64,000 nucleotides of DNA from UBA9214 sp964443845 (GCA_964443845.1 CAYUFA010000009.1:1-64000); one strand, 5' to 3'; shown: positions 25,059 to 34,119, numbered from the stretch's first letter. Notes: generated by a model not told the origin, from the sequence alone. Numbers and translations are program-made.

Positions 25059-26780
25059 ATGACCGAGCGCGTCGTTGTTGATCCTATTACCCGCATCGAA
25101 GGCCACCTGCGCATCGAGGCGCAAATGGACGGTGACCGAATTGCCAAGGCATACTCGGCCGGCACCATGGTGCGTGGCATCGAGATCATCCTGCGCGGAC
25201 GCGATCCGCGCGACGCCTGGGCGTTTGCACAGCGCATCTGCGGTGTCTGCACGCTGGTGCACGGCCTGGCATCGATCCGCGCAGTGGAGAATGCGCTGGA
25301 TTACGAAATTCCGCCGAATGCCCAGCTGATCCGCAACCTCATGAGCGGTGCGCAGTACATCCATGACCACGTCATGCATTTCTATCACCTGCATGCACTC
25401 GACTGGGTGGACGTGGTTTCCGCACTGCAAGCCGACCCCAAGGCGACCTCGGACCTGGCCCAGTCCATCAGCAACTATTCGCGTTCCTCGCCCGGGTACT
25501 TCTCCGACGTCAGGAAGAAGCTCAAGGACTTCGTGGAATCCGGTCAGCTGGGAATCTTTGCCAACGCCTACTGGGGCCACCCGGCCTACAAACTGCCGCC
25601 GGAGGCCAATCTGATGGCCGTCGCGCACTACCTCGATGCGCTGGCCTGGCAGCGGGACGCCGCCAAGCTGCACGCCATCTTCGGCGGCAAGAATCCGCAT
25701 CCGAATTTCCTGGTCGGGGGGGTTGCCTGCCCGATTGATCTCAATTCGGACTCCGCCATCAATGCCGAGCGGCTCGCGCAGGTGCAGCGGATCATCACGC
25801 AGATGCGTGATTTCGTCGACCAGGTCTACATTCCCGATCTGCTCGCGATCGCCGGCTTCTACAAGGACTGGGGCGGGCGCGGGGAAGGACTCGGCAACTT
25901 CCTTACCTACGGGGATTTCCCCGAACACGGCATGAACGATCCGGCCTCTTTCCTGATCCCGGGTGGAGCCATCCTCAATCGCGACCTGTCTACCATTCAC
26001 CCGGTCGACATGAACGCCAGCGACGAAATCCAGGAGTTCGTGGCACATTCCTGGTACGACTACTCGACCGGCAAGGAGAACGGTCTGCATCCCTACGACG
26101 GAGAGACCAGCCTGAACTACACCGGGCCGCAGCCGCCGTATCGTGCACTGGACGTGGACCAGTCCTATTCCTGGCTGAAGTCGCCGCGCTGGAAGGGACA
26201 CGCGATGGAAGTCGGGCCACTGGCACGCGTGCTGATGCTGTATGCCACTGGCCATGAGCAGACCAAGGAACTGGTCAACATGACGCTGGGCAAGCTGGAC
26301 GTCCCGGTGCAGGCGCTGTTTTCCACGCTGGGCCGTACCGCGGCACGCGGGCTGGAGACCAAGATCATCGCAGACCACATGCAGACCTGGTATGACCACC
26401 TGGTGGCAAACATCAAGGCCGGCGACACCAAGACCTTCAACGAGAAGTTGTGGGAACCATCGAGCTGGCCGAAGACGGCCCGCGGGGTCGGCTTCATGGA
26501 GGCGCCGCGCGGCGGGCTGGCGCACTGGATCGTGATCGAGGACGAGATCATCAAGAACTACCAGGCGGTGGTTCCGAGCACCTGGAACGCGGGCCCGCGC
26601 GACCCGAACGGCCAGCCGGGTGCCTACGAGGCAGCACTGGCCGACAACCACACGCTGTATGACCCGAAACAGCCCGTCGAGATCCTGCGCACCATCCACA
26701 GTTTCGACCCGTGCATTGCCTGCGCCGTGCACGTCACCGATCCGGATGGCGAGGAACTGATCAAGGTCAAGGTGCGCTGA
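25059..26780 (+). CDS. hynL: [NiFe] hydrogenase large subunit
   Basis: A 573-residue catalytic subunit that oxidises or produces H2. The nickel-iron site is formed by RICGVC (Cys61, Cys64) and DPCIACAVH (Cys552, Cys555), and the N-terminal motif RIEGHLRIE is present. The 15 residues after His558 are the C-terminal peptide removed by the maturation protease. The protein is co-exported with HynS through the Tat signal of the latter. Preceded by the ribosome site GAGAGTGAGCT. It belongs to the membrane-bound uptake group, with Isp1/Isp2 as electron partners. Confidence 0.97.
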   Translation: MTERVVVDPITRIEGHLRIEAQMDGDRIAKAYSAGTMVRGIEIILRGRDPRDAWAFAQRICGVCTLVHGLASIRAVENALDYEIPPNAQLIRNLMSGAQYIHDHVMHFYHLHALDWVDVVSALQADPKATSDLAQSISNYSRSSPGYFSDVRKKLKDFVESGQLGIFANAYWGHPAYKLPPEANLMAVAHYLDALAWQRDAAKLHAIFGGKNPHPNFLVGGVACPIDLNSDSAINAERLAQVQRIITQMRDFVDQVYIPDLLAIAGFYKDWGGRGEGLGNFLTYGDFPEHGMNDPASFLIPGGAILNRDLSTIHPVDMNASDEIQEFVAHSWYDYSTGKENGLHPYDGETSLNYTGPQPPYRALDVDQSYSWLKSPRWKGHAMEVGPLARVLMLYATGHEQTKELVNMTLGKLDVPVQALFSTLGRTAARGLETKIIADHMQTWYDHLVANIKAGDTKTFNEKLWEPSSWPKTARGVGFMEAPRGGLAHWIVIEDEIIKNYQAVVPSTWNAGPRDPNGQPGAYEAALADNHTLYDPKQPVEILRTIHSFDPCIACAVHVTDPDGEELIKVKVR

Positions 26781-26826
26781 GCCCGACGGCTATTCCACCA
26801 ATCATCAACCCTGAGCTGGAGAAGAT

Positions 26827-27354
26827 ATGTCACTGAACTCAATTTGCAAGATTTTGATCACTGCCATCCTGCTGCTGGTTGCACCACTGGCCTCGGCGCA
26901 TCCCGGGCACGCCGGGGCCGGGCTGGTCGACGGATTCATGCACCCGGCTACCGGCATCGATCACCTGCTGGTGGCTATCGCCGCCGGCTACTGGGCGGCG
27001 CGGCGTGATGATCACGGGCTGCATGGACACGGACTGTTCATGGGGCTGTTCGTGGCGGGGATCCTGCTGGGCGCGGCGGGTATCCGCTGGTTCCAGGTCG
27101 ATATCACGCCGGCACTGATGCTGGTGCTGATCGTAGTGGTCATCACGGTGGCCATCGGCGCCACATCCTGGTTCCTGCATGCGCTGTTCGGCAGCCTGGC
27201 CCTGTACCAGGGCGTGCAACACATGGCCGGGATGCCGGCGGATACGCCCCTGACCGGGTTCGCGCTCGGCCTGGTGCTGGCAACGGGCGTGCTGCTGCTC
27301 GTCGGCCAGATGGTGCGCCATGTCGTCAGTTCGCGCACGCCGCATTCACCGTGA
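26827..27354 (+). CDS. hupE: HupE/UreJ family nickel or accessory transporter
   Basis: A 175-residue membrane protein with a signal-peptide-like start (AHPGHAG after the first hydrophobic run) and about six helices. The conserved motif HPATGIDHLL (about 39-48) of the HupE/UreJ family is present and likely binds nickel. Such proteins are thought to bring Ni2+ into the cell for hydrogenase or urease. It lies 46 bases after hynL on the same strand and so belongs to the operon. Confidence 0.92.
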   Translation: MSLNSICKILITAILLLVAPLASAHPGHAGAGLVDGFMHPATGIDHLLVAIAAGYWAARRDDHGLHGHGLFMGLFVAGILLGAAGIRWFQVDITPALMLVLIVVVITVAIGATSWFLHALFGSLALYQGVQHMAGMPADTPLTGFALGLVLATGVLLLVGQMVRHVVSSRTPHSP

Positions 27355-27391
27355 CAGGACACTGACAGAACAACAACGACCGGAGGGGTAC

Positions 27392-27901
27392 ATGAGCGCT
27401 GCAGATTGCACGGAATTGCCGGTCAATGCCGCCGTGGTCCAGGGTTCCCCGCTGGGCGAGGAACTGGACGACGCGCAGTGCGAGGCACTGGCCGGGGTCA
27501 TGTCGGCGTGCGCAATCAAGGACTGTTCCTACCTGCTCCGGGAGGGCCAGAAGGACGACTGCCTGTACGTGCTGGTCAAGGGGAACATGGAGGCGGTCGC
27601 CCAGGCCGCTTCGGGCGACCCGGTCGGCCTGCACATCCTGCGTGCGGGTGATATCCTCGGTGCCCTCGGATTCCTGGATGGCGTGGAACACTCCGCCAGC
27701 CTGCGGGCCATTGGTAACTGCGAACTCTTGCGGCTCGACCGGAGCGCGCTGGAGGGCCTGCTGGACCATGATCGCGACATCGTTTACAAGGTGATGCGCG
27801 CGATCATGCGCAACGTGCATCGCATCCTGCGCAACATGAACTTCCAGCAGGTGGAACTGACCCGCCACATCGAGCGGCAGAACGAGCACTACCGGAAATA
27901 A
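27392..27901 (+). CDS. Cyclic-nucleotide-binding-domain protein without DNA-binding domain
   Basis: A 169-residue protein whose residues about 20-130 form a CNB/Crp-type effector domain (LLREGQKDDCLYVLVKGNME, then RAGDILGALGFLDGVEHSASLRAIGNCELLRLDR). The C terminus is a helix (RAIMRNVHRILRNMNFQQVELTRHI) rather than a helix-turn-helix, so it is not an ordinary Crp/Fnr regulator. Two Cys near the N terminus (residues 6 and 40) and others could sense redox. As the last gene of the hydrogenase operon it may monitor a ligand or dock on the enzyme (inference). Well-formed ribosome site (CCGGAGGGGTAC) before ATG 27392. A strong hairpin follows the stop codon. Confidence 0.75.
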   Translation: MSAADCTELPVNAAVVQGSPLGEELDDAQCEALAGVMSACAIKDCSYLLREGQKDDCLYVLVKGNMEAVAQAASGDPVGLHILRAGDILGALGFLDGVEHSASLRAIGNCELLRLDRSALEGLLDHDRDIVYKVMRAIMRNVHRILRNMNFQQVELTRHIERQNEHYRK

Positions 27902-27905
27902 ACCG

Positions 27906-27950
27906 GGCCGGTTCCCGGCTTCCCCGGGGAGGGATGGCCGGGAACCGGCC
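27906..27950. terminator. Strong stem-loop after the hydrogenase operon
   Basis: GGCCGGTTCCCGGC at 27906-27919 and GCCGGGAACCGGCC at 27937-27950 are perfect 14-base complements around a 17-base loop. The hairpin lies between the hydrogenase operon and the convergent porin gene, so it can end transcription from both sides. No T-run follows, so it may be factor-dependent or act as an mRNA end barrier. Confidence 0.65.
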
Positions 27951-28010
27951 CCGGTATCCACTGCAGGATTCCCGGTCCGGTGCCGTCAGGGCGCTGCCAG
28001 TCGCTACCGG

Positions 28011-29066
28011 CTAGAACTTGACCTGCGCAAAGACACCGATTTCGCTGTAGGTCCCGTCGTTGGAGCCACCAATGGTGCCGTTGCTGGTACTGATGGAGCC
28101 GTTCTCGACCTTGTCGTGCTTGTAGACCAGCGCCAGGTCCACGTTCTTGTAGGCCTGGTAGGCAACACCGAGGTTGTAATAGGTGTCCTTCAGTGACGGC
28201 GCAGTGTCCTTGTTCGGCTTGGCATGGTCGTAGCGGGCAAACAGGGCCACCTTTTCCATCGGCTTCACGCTGCCCCACAGGGAATAGCCGTCCGCCTTGT
28301 CGGAAGGGTTGGCAGTCAGCACGGCATTACCCCAGTCCTTGGCGCTGAAATACTCGGCTCCGACGTTGAACAGGTCGTTCTGGTAGGCACCTGTCAGGTC
28401 CCAGCGACTGGCGTCACGGGTGGAGGGGCCGCCGTATGTTTCATTTCCCAGCTTGCCGTCATAGTAGCCGGCAGCCAGTGTCACGCCATCGACGGGGTGA
28501 ATGCCGATGCGGCCCTCGAAGTCGACGGATTTGGAGCGGGTTGGCTTCTTGTACCCGTTGCCGTTGACGACGGACGCGGCATAGTCGAACATCCCGTCGC
28601 CCAGCTTGCCGCCGGCATGCAGGCCCCAGTCGGCGGATGTCCCGAACTTCAGGCGATCGATCAGGGTATTCTCCACCCAGCGGTAGCCATACAGGTGCTC
28701 CACGTAGGGCACCCAGGGCAGGTCGGCGGAGCCGGCACGCAGCTTGAAGGCATCCGAGAATGCGGCCTGCACGTAGGCCTTCTTCACGAACAGCTGGGTC
28801 TCGGAATCGTTACTGACGTAGTTGAAATCGGTTGTCAGGTTCGCCGACCACATGTCATTGAACCTGTGGTCGATGGCCAGGTAGAAGCGCTTGACGTCCG
28901 CGCCGATACCGCTGTTACTGGTTTTTACGCCGTCACTTTTCTGGTCAATGCTGGTGAAATCGATATATGTCTTGCCACCCACGGTGGTGTTCTGGCTGGC
29001 CACGGCATTCAGGCTGAGCAGGCCCATGGCTGTCGCAATCGCTAGCGCAAGTTTGCTGTTTTGCAT
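28011..29066 (-). CDS. Outer-membrane porin of the phosphate-selective (OprO/P-like) type
   Basis: A 351-residue protein with a signal peptide (MQNSKLALAIATAMGLLSLN, then AVAS) and an all-beta mature chain alternating aromatic and polar residues, ending in Phe (GVFAQVKF), the typical C-terminal signal for outer-membrane insertion. The early segment (AIDHRFNDMWSANLTTDFNY, AYVQAAFSDAFKLRAGSADLPW) resembles the Porin_O_P family that forms anion or phosphate channels. A Pho box upstream (29242-29259) supports a role in phosphate uptake. The start at 29066 is fixed by the signal peptide. Confidence 0.8.
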   Translation of the reverse strand: MQNSKLALAIATAMGLLSLNAVASQNTTVGGKTYIDFTSIDQKSDGVKTSNSGIGADVKRFYLAIDHRFNDMWSANLTTDFNYVSNDSETQLFVKKAYVQAAFSDAFKLRAGSADLPWVPYVEHLYGYRWVENTLIDRLKFGTSADWGLHAGGKLGDGMFDYAASVVNGNGYKKPTRSKSVDFEGRIGIHPVDGVTLAAGYYDGKLGNETYGGPSTRDASRWDLTGAYQNDLFNVGAEYFSAKDWGNAVLTANPSDKADGYSLWGSVKPMEKVALFARYDHAKPNKDTAPSLKDTYYNLGVAYQAYKNVDLALVYKHDKVENGSISTSNGTIGGSNDGTYSEIGVFAQVKF

Positions 29067-29241
29067 GGTTGGGTTCCTCGGGTCATGGATAAGAAAAACC
29101 AGGCCGGGGCCTGGATGGTCATTCAACCCGCGCGCCGGCGGGCAATGGGTACAAAGCAGTGCAGTCAGTCCTGGTTCTATCCATGCACCAGTTAACCCGC
29201 TTTGAATTGCGCGTAAATTACATTGGTAATATTTCAGAATT

Positions 29242-29259
29242 GTGATAGAAATATGACAG
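29242..29259 (-). promoter_or_regulatory. PhoB box of the porin gene
   Basis: Read on the minus strand: CTGTCAT-ATTT-CTATCAC, two near-perfect seven-base PhoB half-sites with the usual four-base spacer. A third half-site (TGTCACA) follows one repeat unit further upstream (29263-29269). A -10 candidate TATTAC starts exactly ten bases downstream, as in PhoB-activated promoters. Confidence 0.75.
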
Positions 29260-29409
29260 GACTGTGACATCCGCAGGTGTGTGGGGGATGTGACCCGGTG
29301 ACTCGACGCCCTGTCCGGGCAGCATGCAGGTGTGCAGGCCGTAACGAACGGCAGGGCGGGGCCTGCTCGGGAAGGCCACGGGTATGACGACCCCGACGGG
29401 TACGCCCGC

Positions 29410-29427
29410 TTGTCACACTACGGTCAT
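29410..29427 (+). promoter_or_regulatory. PhoB-box-like site of the PDC-sensor gene
   Basis: TTGTCAC-ACTA-CGGTCAT, each half matching the consensus at six of seven positions. A -10 candidate TACACT (29438-29443) begins ten bases downstream. The start of transcription predicted from this falls at about 29450, the first base of the gene's ATG. Confidence 0.5.
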
Positions 29428-29449
29428 GCGGCGGTTCTACACTGCGTCC

Positions 29450-30442
29450 ATGTCCGAGCTCTTCTCCACGCAGGTATCCAGCTCGACATTCCGTTCGTCC
29501 GGAGCAGCCGTTGCGCGCCAGCGCGAGATGCTGACCGATCTGCTGACCGTTCCGATGTTCAGGGCGGCGCAGCGCCTGGGGCCGCTCATCGAGTTACGCA
29601 ACGTCCTCGAATTCCTGTTGGTCGATGAAATCGAACAGCTTCCGTTCTGCAGGTGTCTCTACGTGCTGGATGACGCGGGTCAGCAGGTCACCGCCAGTGT
29701 CGGCCGTCACGGTGTCGATCACAGCCGGTACGCATGCGACCATTCCGGCAGTCACTACCTGCAGGATCTCATCGGGGTTTCCGACTTCCGCCTGTCCGAC
29801 GCCTGTATCGGCAGGCACAGCCAGCGTCCGTCGATCACTGCCATCCAGGTGATCCGCGACCGTAACCTGCAGCGGGTCGGGTTTCTCGGCGCGGATTTCG
29901 ACCTGCAGCAACTGCCGCATAGCGGCGCGAACTGCCGGGATGCAGGCCGGTGGCGGCAGTCCAGGGGTAACCCGGACATCCGCAACGGCCGGTTGCGCCA
30001 GCCCCGCCCGGAGAGTCTTGCGGACCTGCACGTCGATACGGTGCTCAGGCGGCTGGGCGAGCTGATCACCGGACACGGCGTATTTCACGGCAAGCTGCAC
30101 TTTTCCGGCAACTGCGCCACCGTGTGGCTGACCGATGATCCGTATCACTACCGCCTGCTGGGGCTGGATGAGCTGACCGGTCCCGACCTGTGCAGCGCCT
30201 GGCTGCCACATGTCTACCCGGAGCTGGCTGCCGTGCCGGAGCATGCAGTGCTGCCGGTGCTCGAACGGTTCCGGCAGTTGCGTTTCCTCGACGACACGGT
30301 GTACCTGCGGTCGGGTTCGCTCAATATCTTCAATGGTAGCGTCGGCCTGACATTCTCCTGCGACGGTTCGCACTACATGAAGTACCACGAGTTTCTGGAA
30401 ACGGATGTACAGTTCTGGGCCGGCCCGCGCAACGCGGTGTGA
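29450..30442 (+). CDS. PDC-type sensor-domain protein
   Basis: A 330-residue protein with no signal peptide or clear membrane anchor that reads like a PDC/Cache-type sensor domain (FCRCLYVLDDAGQQVTASVG, then YLQDLIGVSDFRLSDACIG and ITAIQVIRDRNLQRVGFLGA), followed by a C-terminal unknown region (VFHGKLHFSGNCATVWLTDD onward). Family proteins of this shape are annotated as PDC sensor domain-containing proteins but have no known function. It is divergent from the porin, has a PhoB-box-like promoter, and phoH follows 94 bases downstream. The start is uncertain: ATG 29450 is chosen over 29384 and 29426 because the promoter prediction puts the mRNA start there. Confidence 0.65.
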   Translation: MSELFSTQVSSSTFRSSGAAVARQREMLTDLLTVPMFRAAQRLGPLIELRNVLEFLLVDEIEQLPFCRCLYVLDDAGQQVTASVGRHGVDHSRYACDHSGSHYLQDLIGVSDFRLSDACIGRHSQRPSITAIQVIRDRNLQRVGFLGADFDLQQLPHSGANCRDAGRWRQSRGNPDIRNGRLRQPRPESLADLHVDTVLRRLGELITGHGVFHGKLHFSGNCATVWLTDDPYHYRLLGLDELTGPDLCSAWLPHVYPELAAVPEHAVLPVLERFRQLRFLDDTVYLRSGSLNIFNGSVGLTFSCDGSHYMKYHEFLETDVQFWAGPRNAV

Positions 30443-30536
30443 AGCGGGGCCGGCCCGGTTTCGAGCGGCCCGTCCCCGGCGGATTGCCGGGGACGGGCCG
30501 GGGGTATGCAGTCACTGAGCCCGGGAGGTGCGGCGT

Positions 30537-31310
30537 ATGGCGAAAAATACCAGGGGCAGGAGCAGGGCGGACCGGAAGGCGCGGCGGAATTTCGAGGACC
30601 ATGCGCAGGTCATGGACGATGTCATCATCGATATCAGCGCATTTTCCCAGCGCACGCGCGGCAGGAGTCAGGACGAAGAACGGCATTCCCTGGTACGGGC
30701 CAGGAACCAGGCGCAGGGACAGTACATCTCCGCAATCAGGTCCCACCAGCTCACCTTCGGACTCGGACCGGCCGGCACCGGCAAGACCTGGTGCGCGACC
30801 GCACTGGCCGCAGAACACCTGGAACGGCGCAGCGTCAGGCAGATCGTCTTCACCCGCCCCGCGCTGGAATCCGGCGAACACCTGGGCTTCCTGCCGGGTA
30901 AGGTGATGGAAAAGCTCGATCCCTATTTCAGCACGTTCCGCAGCTATCTCTGCGACCTGCTGGGTCGCGGGGTGGTCGACTGCGCACTGAAGAACGAACG
31001 CATCGTGTTCGAGCCACTCGCGTTCATGCGCGGCAAGACCTTCGATGACGCCTTCGTGATCCTCGACGAGGCGCAGAACTGCACCCGCACGCAATTGCTG
31101 ATGTTCATGACCCGGATCGGCGAGAACGCGCGGGTGGTGATCAATGGCGATCCCGTGCAGACCGATATTTCCGGACGTTCAGGCCTCGCGGAGGCGGCGC
31201 GGCGGTTGCAGGGCCTGCGCGGTGTCTATGTGCACGAATTCGAGGCTGCGGACGTGGTGCGCAGTGATCTCGTGCGGCGCATTCTCGCACGCTATCACGC
31301 CTCCACCTGA
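30537..31310 (+). CDS. phoH: PhoH family ATPase
   Basis: A 257-residue P-loop ATPase. Walker A is GPAGTGKT (77-84), Walker B AFVILDEAQN, followed by the family motifs TRIGENARVVINGDP and DISGRSGLAEAARRLQ. PhoH proteins belong to the phosphate-starvation regulon in many bacteria and are linked to RNA metabolism. The N-terminal 65 residues are basic and may bind RNA. The start at ATG 30537 has a GGGAGG ribosome site; a GTG at 30528 is also open. It lies downstream of the Pho-controlled sensor gene and convergent with pstB. Confidence 0.9.
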   Translation: MAKNTRGRSRADRKARRNFEDHAQVMDDVIIDISAFSQRTRGRSQDEERHSLVRARNQAQGQYISAIRSHQLTFGLGPAGTGKTWCATALAAEHLERRSVRQIVFTRPALESGEHLGFLPGKVMEKLDPYFSTFRSYLCDLLGRGVVDCALKNERIVFEPLAFMRGKTFDDAFVILDEAQNCTRTQLLMFMTRIGENARVVINGDPVQTDISGRSGLAEAARRLQGLRGVYVHEFEAADVVRSDLVRRILARYHAST

Positions 31311-31358
31311 CCGGCCGGTCCCGTCAGTCCCCGGTCGCCGTGCTGGCGGCGGGCGGGA

Positions 31359-32222
31359 TCAGCCGTAGCGGCCGGTGATGTAATCCTCGGTGGCCTTCTC
31401 GCGCGGCTTGGTGAAGATGATGTCGCTCGTGTTGATCTCGACCAGCTTGCCCAGGTACATGAACGCGGTGAAATCGGACACGCGTGCGGCCTGCTGCATG
31501 TTGTGGGTCACGATCGCGATCGTGTAATCGGACGCGAGTTCATCGATCAATTCCTCGATCATCAGTGTGGAGAGCGGGTCCAGGGCCGAGGCGGGCTCGT
31601 CGAGCAGCAGCACCTCGGGCTTGACCGCGACGGCGCGGGCGATACACAGGCGCTGCTGCTGACCGCCGGACAGGCGCGTACCGTCCTGGCGCAGCTTGTC
31701 CTTCACCTCGTCCCAGAGCCCCGCCTTGCGGAGCGCCCACTCCACCCGCTCATCCATTGCGTGTCGCGGCAGGCGTTCGTACAGGCTCACGCCGAACGCG
31801 ATGTTCTCGTAGATCGACATGGGGAATGGCGTGGGCTTCTGGAATACCATGCCCACCTTGGAGCGCAGGCGGTTGAGGTTGTAGTGCCGGTCGAGGATGT
31901 TTTCCCCGTCCAGCAGCACTTCGCCGGTGGCCGACTGTTCCGGGTAGAGTTCGTAGATGCGGTTGAAGCTGCGCAGCAGCGTGGACTTGCCGCAGCCGGA
32001 CGGGCCGATGAAGGCCGTCACCCGGTTCGGCGGTATCTCCAGGTTGATGGAGTCGAGCGCCTTGAAACGCCCGTAAAAGAAATTGAGATCGCGGACCGCG
32101 ATCTTGCTTTCCATGTCCGCCGGCAGGGTATTAGCCTGCCGGATGCTCGGCGCGGGGGCGGCGATATCCACCTGGCGATCCGTTTTCCCGTTCATGTCGC
32201 GGTACATTGTACTCATATGCAT
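31359..32222 (-). CDS. pstB: Phosphate ABC transporter ATPase PstB
   Basis: A 287-residue ABC ATPase. Walker A is GPSGCGKST, the signature is LSGGQQQRLCIARA and Walker B is VLLLDEPASALDP, plus the conserved His in IVTHNMQQAARVSD. PstB powers phosphate import through PstA/PstC and, with PhoU, is part of the signal to PhoR. The N-terminal 35 residues are extra compared with E. coli PstB. Last gene of the leftward pst operon, four bases from pstA. Confidence 0.97.
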   Translation of the reverse strand: MHMSTMYRDMNGKTDRQVDIAAPAPSIRQANTLPADMESKIAVRDLNFFYGRFKALDSINLEIPPNRVTAFIGPSGCGKSTLLRSFNRIYELYPEQSATGEVLLDGENILDRHYNLNRLRSKVGMVFQKPTPFPMSIYENIAFGVSLYERLPRHAMDERVEWALRKAGLWDEVKDKLRQDGTRLSGGQQQRLCIARAVAVKPEVLLLDEPASALDPLSTLMIEELIDELASDYTIAIVTHNMQQAARVSDFTAFMYLGKLVEINTSDIIFTKPREKATEDYITGRYG

Positions 32223-32225
32223 GGC

Positions 32226-33062
32226 TCACTGGCGACGCCCGCGCAGGAAAGTGCGGGCGAGAATGTTCAGGGTGAGGATGCTGAACGTGATGATGAGCGC
32301 GCCGGCCCATGCCAGGTGTTGCCAGTCCTCGTAGGGACTCATGGCAAACTGGAAGATGACCACCGGCAGGTTGGCAATGGGCTGGTCCAGCCGGGTACTC
32401 CAGAACTGGTTGTTCAGCGCGGTGAACAACAGCGGTGCCGTTTCACCGCTGATGCGGGCCACGGCCAGCAGGATGCCCGTCAGGATACCCGGCCGGGCCG
32501 CGCGGTAAACGATGTTGGTAATGACCTTCCATTGCGGTGCGCCGAGCGCCGAAGCGGCCTCGCGCATGGTATCGGATACCAGCCGCAGCATGTCTTCGCT
32601 GGTGCGCACCACGATCGGGATCACGATGAGACCGAGCGCCACGGTACCGGCCCAGGCGGAGAAGTGCCCCATGGTGCGTACCAGGATTTCGTAGACGAAC
32701 ACGCCGATGACGATGGACGGCGCACTCAGCAGCACGTCATTGACAAAGCGCACGACCATCGCCAGCCGGGATCCGCGTCCGAACTCCGACAGGTAGGTGC
32801 CGGCCAGGATGCCCAGCGGCGTGCCGATCAGGACGCCACCCACGGTCAGGATGATGCTGCCGACGATGGCATTTCCCAGTCCGCCCTGGCTGCCGGGTGG
32901 CGGGGTGTTCTCCACGAACGTGGACAGTCTCAGGTAGGGCAGGCCATGGCGCAGCAGGGTCCACAGGATCCAGCACAGGAACAGCAGGCCGACGCCGGTC
33001 GCGAGTACCGACAGGGTCATGCTGATCGCGTTGGTGAGCCGCCGCCGCTGGTACAGGTTCAT
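32226..33062 (-). CDS. pstA: Phosphate ABC transporter permease PstA
   Basis: A 278-residue permease with six helices. The EAA-type loop is seen in REAASALGAPQWKVITNIVY, and the typical ARISGETAPLLFTAL follows. It forms the membrane channel with PstC. The start at ATG 33062 (MNLYQRRRLTNA) is chosen because the family begins there; the frame stays open 51 bases upstream into pstC. Second-last gene of the pstSCAB operon. Confidence 0.95.
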   Translation of the reverse strand: MNLYQRRRLTNAISMTLSVLATGVGLLFLCWILWTLLRHGLPYLRLSTFVENTPPPGSQGGLGNAIVGSIILTVGGVLIGTPLGILAGTYLSEFGRGSRLAMVVRFVNDVLLSAPSIVIGVFVYEILVRTMGHFSAWAGTVALGLIVIPIVVRTSEDMLRLVSDTMREAASALGAPQWKVITNIVYRAARPGILTGILLAVARISGETAPLLFTALNNQFWSTRLDQPIANLPVVIFQFAMSPYEDWQHLAWAGALIITFSILTLNILARTFLRGRRQ

Positions 33063-33072
33063 GCGGCCGGCC

Positions 33073-34068
33073 TCAGACGCGCCCGCCGACCCGACCCAGC
33101 AACAGGCGGGCAATCGCGAGCACGATAAACGTGATCATGAACAGGATCAGGCCCAGCGCCAGCAGCGAGGAGGTGTAGGTGTCACCGACCGCCTCGGTGA
33201 ACTCGTTGGCCAGCGCCGAAGAGATGGTGTTGCCCGGCATGAACAGGGAGGTACTGATGCGCTGGGCATTGCCGATGACGAAGGTAACCGCCATGGTTTC
33301 GCCGAGTGCGCGTCCCAGCCCGAGCATGACGCCGCCGATGACGCCGACCTTGGTGTACGGCAGCACCACGTTCCAGACCACTTCCCAGGTGGTGGCGCCC
33401 AGCCCGTAGGCCGACTCGCGCAACTCGGTGGGAACCAGGGCAAAGACATCGCGCATGACCGCCGTGATGAAGGGGACCACCATGATCGCCAGGATCAGCC
33501 CGGCGGTGAATATCCCGATGCCCATCGGCGGGCCCTCGAACAGGGAACCGATGACCGGTATGGAGCCGAGCTTTTCCTGGATCACGGGTTGCAGTTCCGC
33601 GAACCAGGGCGCAAAGATGAACAGGCCCCACATGCCGTAGATGATGCTGGGAATCGCGGCCAGCAGTTCGACGGCGGTGCCGATGGGCCGCTTCAGCCAG
33701 GCCGGGGCCAGCTCGGTGATGAACAGGGCGATGCCGAAGCTGAGCGGGATGCCGATCAGCATGGCGATGATCGAGGTGACCAGGGTGCCGTAGATGGGGG
33801 CCGCGGCGCCGAACTGCTCCGTGACCGGGTTCCAGTCGGTCGAGACGAAAAAGCCGAAGCCGAACTTCCGGAATGCGAGGCTTGCGCCAAAGGCCAGTGA
33901 CAGCACGATGGCCAGGACCAGCAGGAAGACGGTCGCGGCTGAGACCTGGGTTGACCCGCGGAACAGTTTGTCACGAAGTCCGGCGCGCCTGAGGTGCGAC
34001 GTGGACGTGCCGGTTTCCTCGGCCACCACGGGGCGGGCGCTGGCGGAGCGCTCCGGTCGTGTCAGCAT
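33073..34068 (-). CDS. pstC: Phosphate ABC transporter permease PstC
   Basis: A 331-residue permease with six helices after a 45-residue cytoplasmic N terminus. EAA loop: RESAYGLGATTWEVVWNVVL, followed by GLGRALGETMAVTFVIGNA typical of PstC. With PstA it forms the channel. It lies 51 bases downstream of pstS and 10 bases upstream of pstA. Confidence 0.95.
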   Translation of the reverse strand: MLTRPERSASARPVVAEETGTSTSHLRRAGLRDKLFRGSTQVSAATVFLLVLAIVLSLAFGASLAFRKFGFGFFVSTDWNPVTEQFGAAAPIYGTLVTSIIAMLIGIPLSFGIALFITELAPAWLKRPIGTAVELLAAIPSIIYGMWGLFIFAPWFAELQPVIQEKLGSIPVIGSLFEGPPMGIGIFTAGLILAIMVVPFITAVMRDVFALVPTELRESAYGLGATTWEVVWNVVLPYTKVGVIGGVMLGLGRALGETMAVTFVIGNAQRISTSLFMPGNTISSALANEFTEAVGDTYTSSLLALGLILFMITFIVLAIARLLLGRVGGRV

Positions 34069-34119
34069 CTCGTTTGCGCCCGTCCCGTGGTCATACTGCC
34101 CATTATTGCATACCGGACA

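Larger units (their letters stand above)
29067..29449. other. Shared control region of porin and PDC-sensor genes
   Basis: A 383-base gene-free stretch between two divergent genes. It contains two PhoB-box-like sites, one for each direction (29242-29259 leftward and 29410-29427 rightward), each with a -10 candidate ten bases downstream. The leftward promoter leaves the porin mRNA a leader of about 160 bases. Confidence 0.6.
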
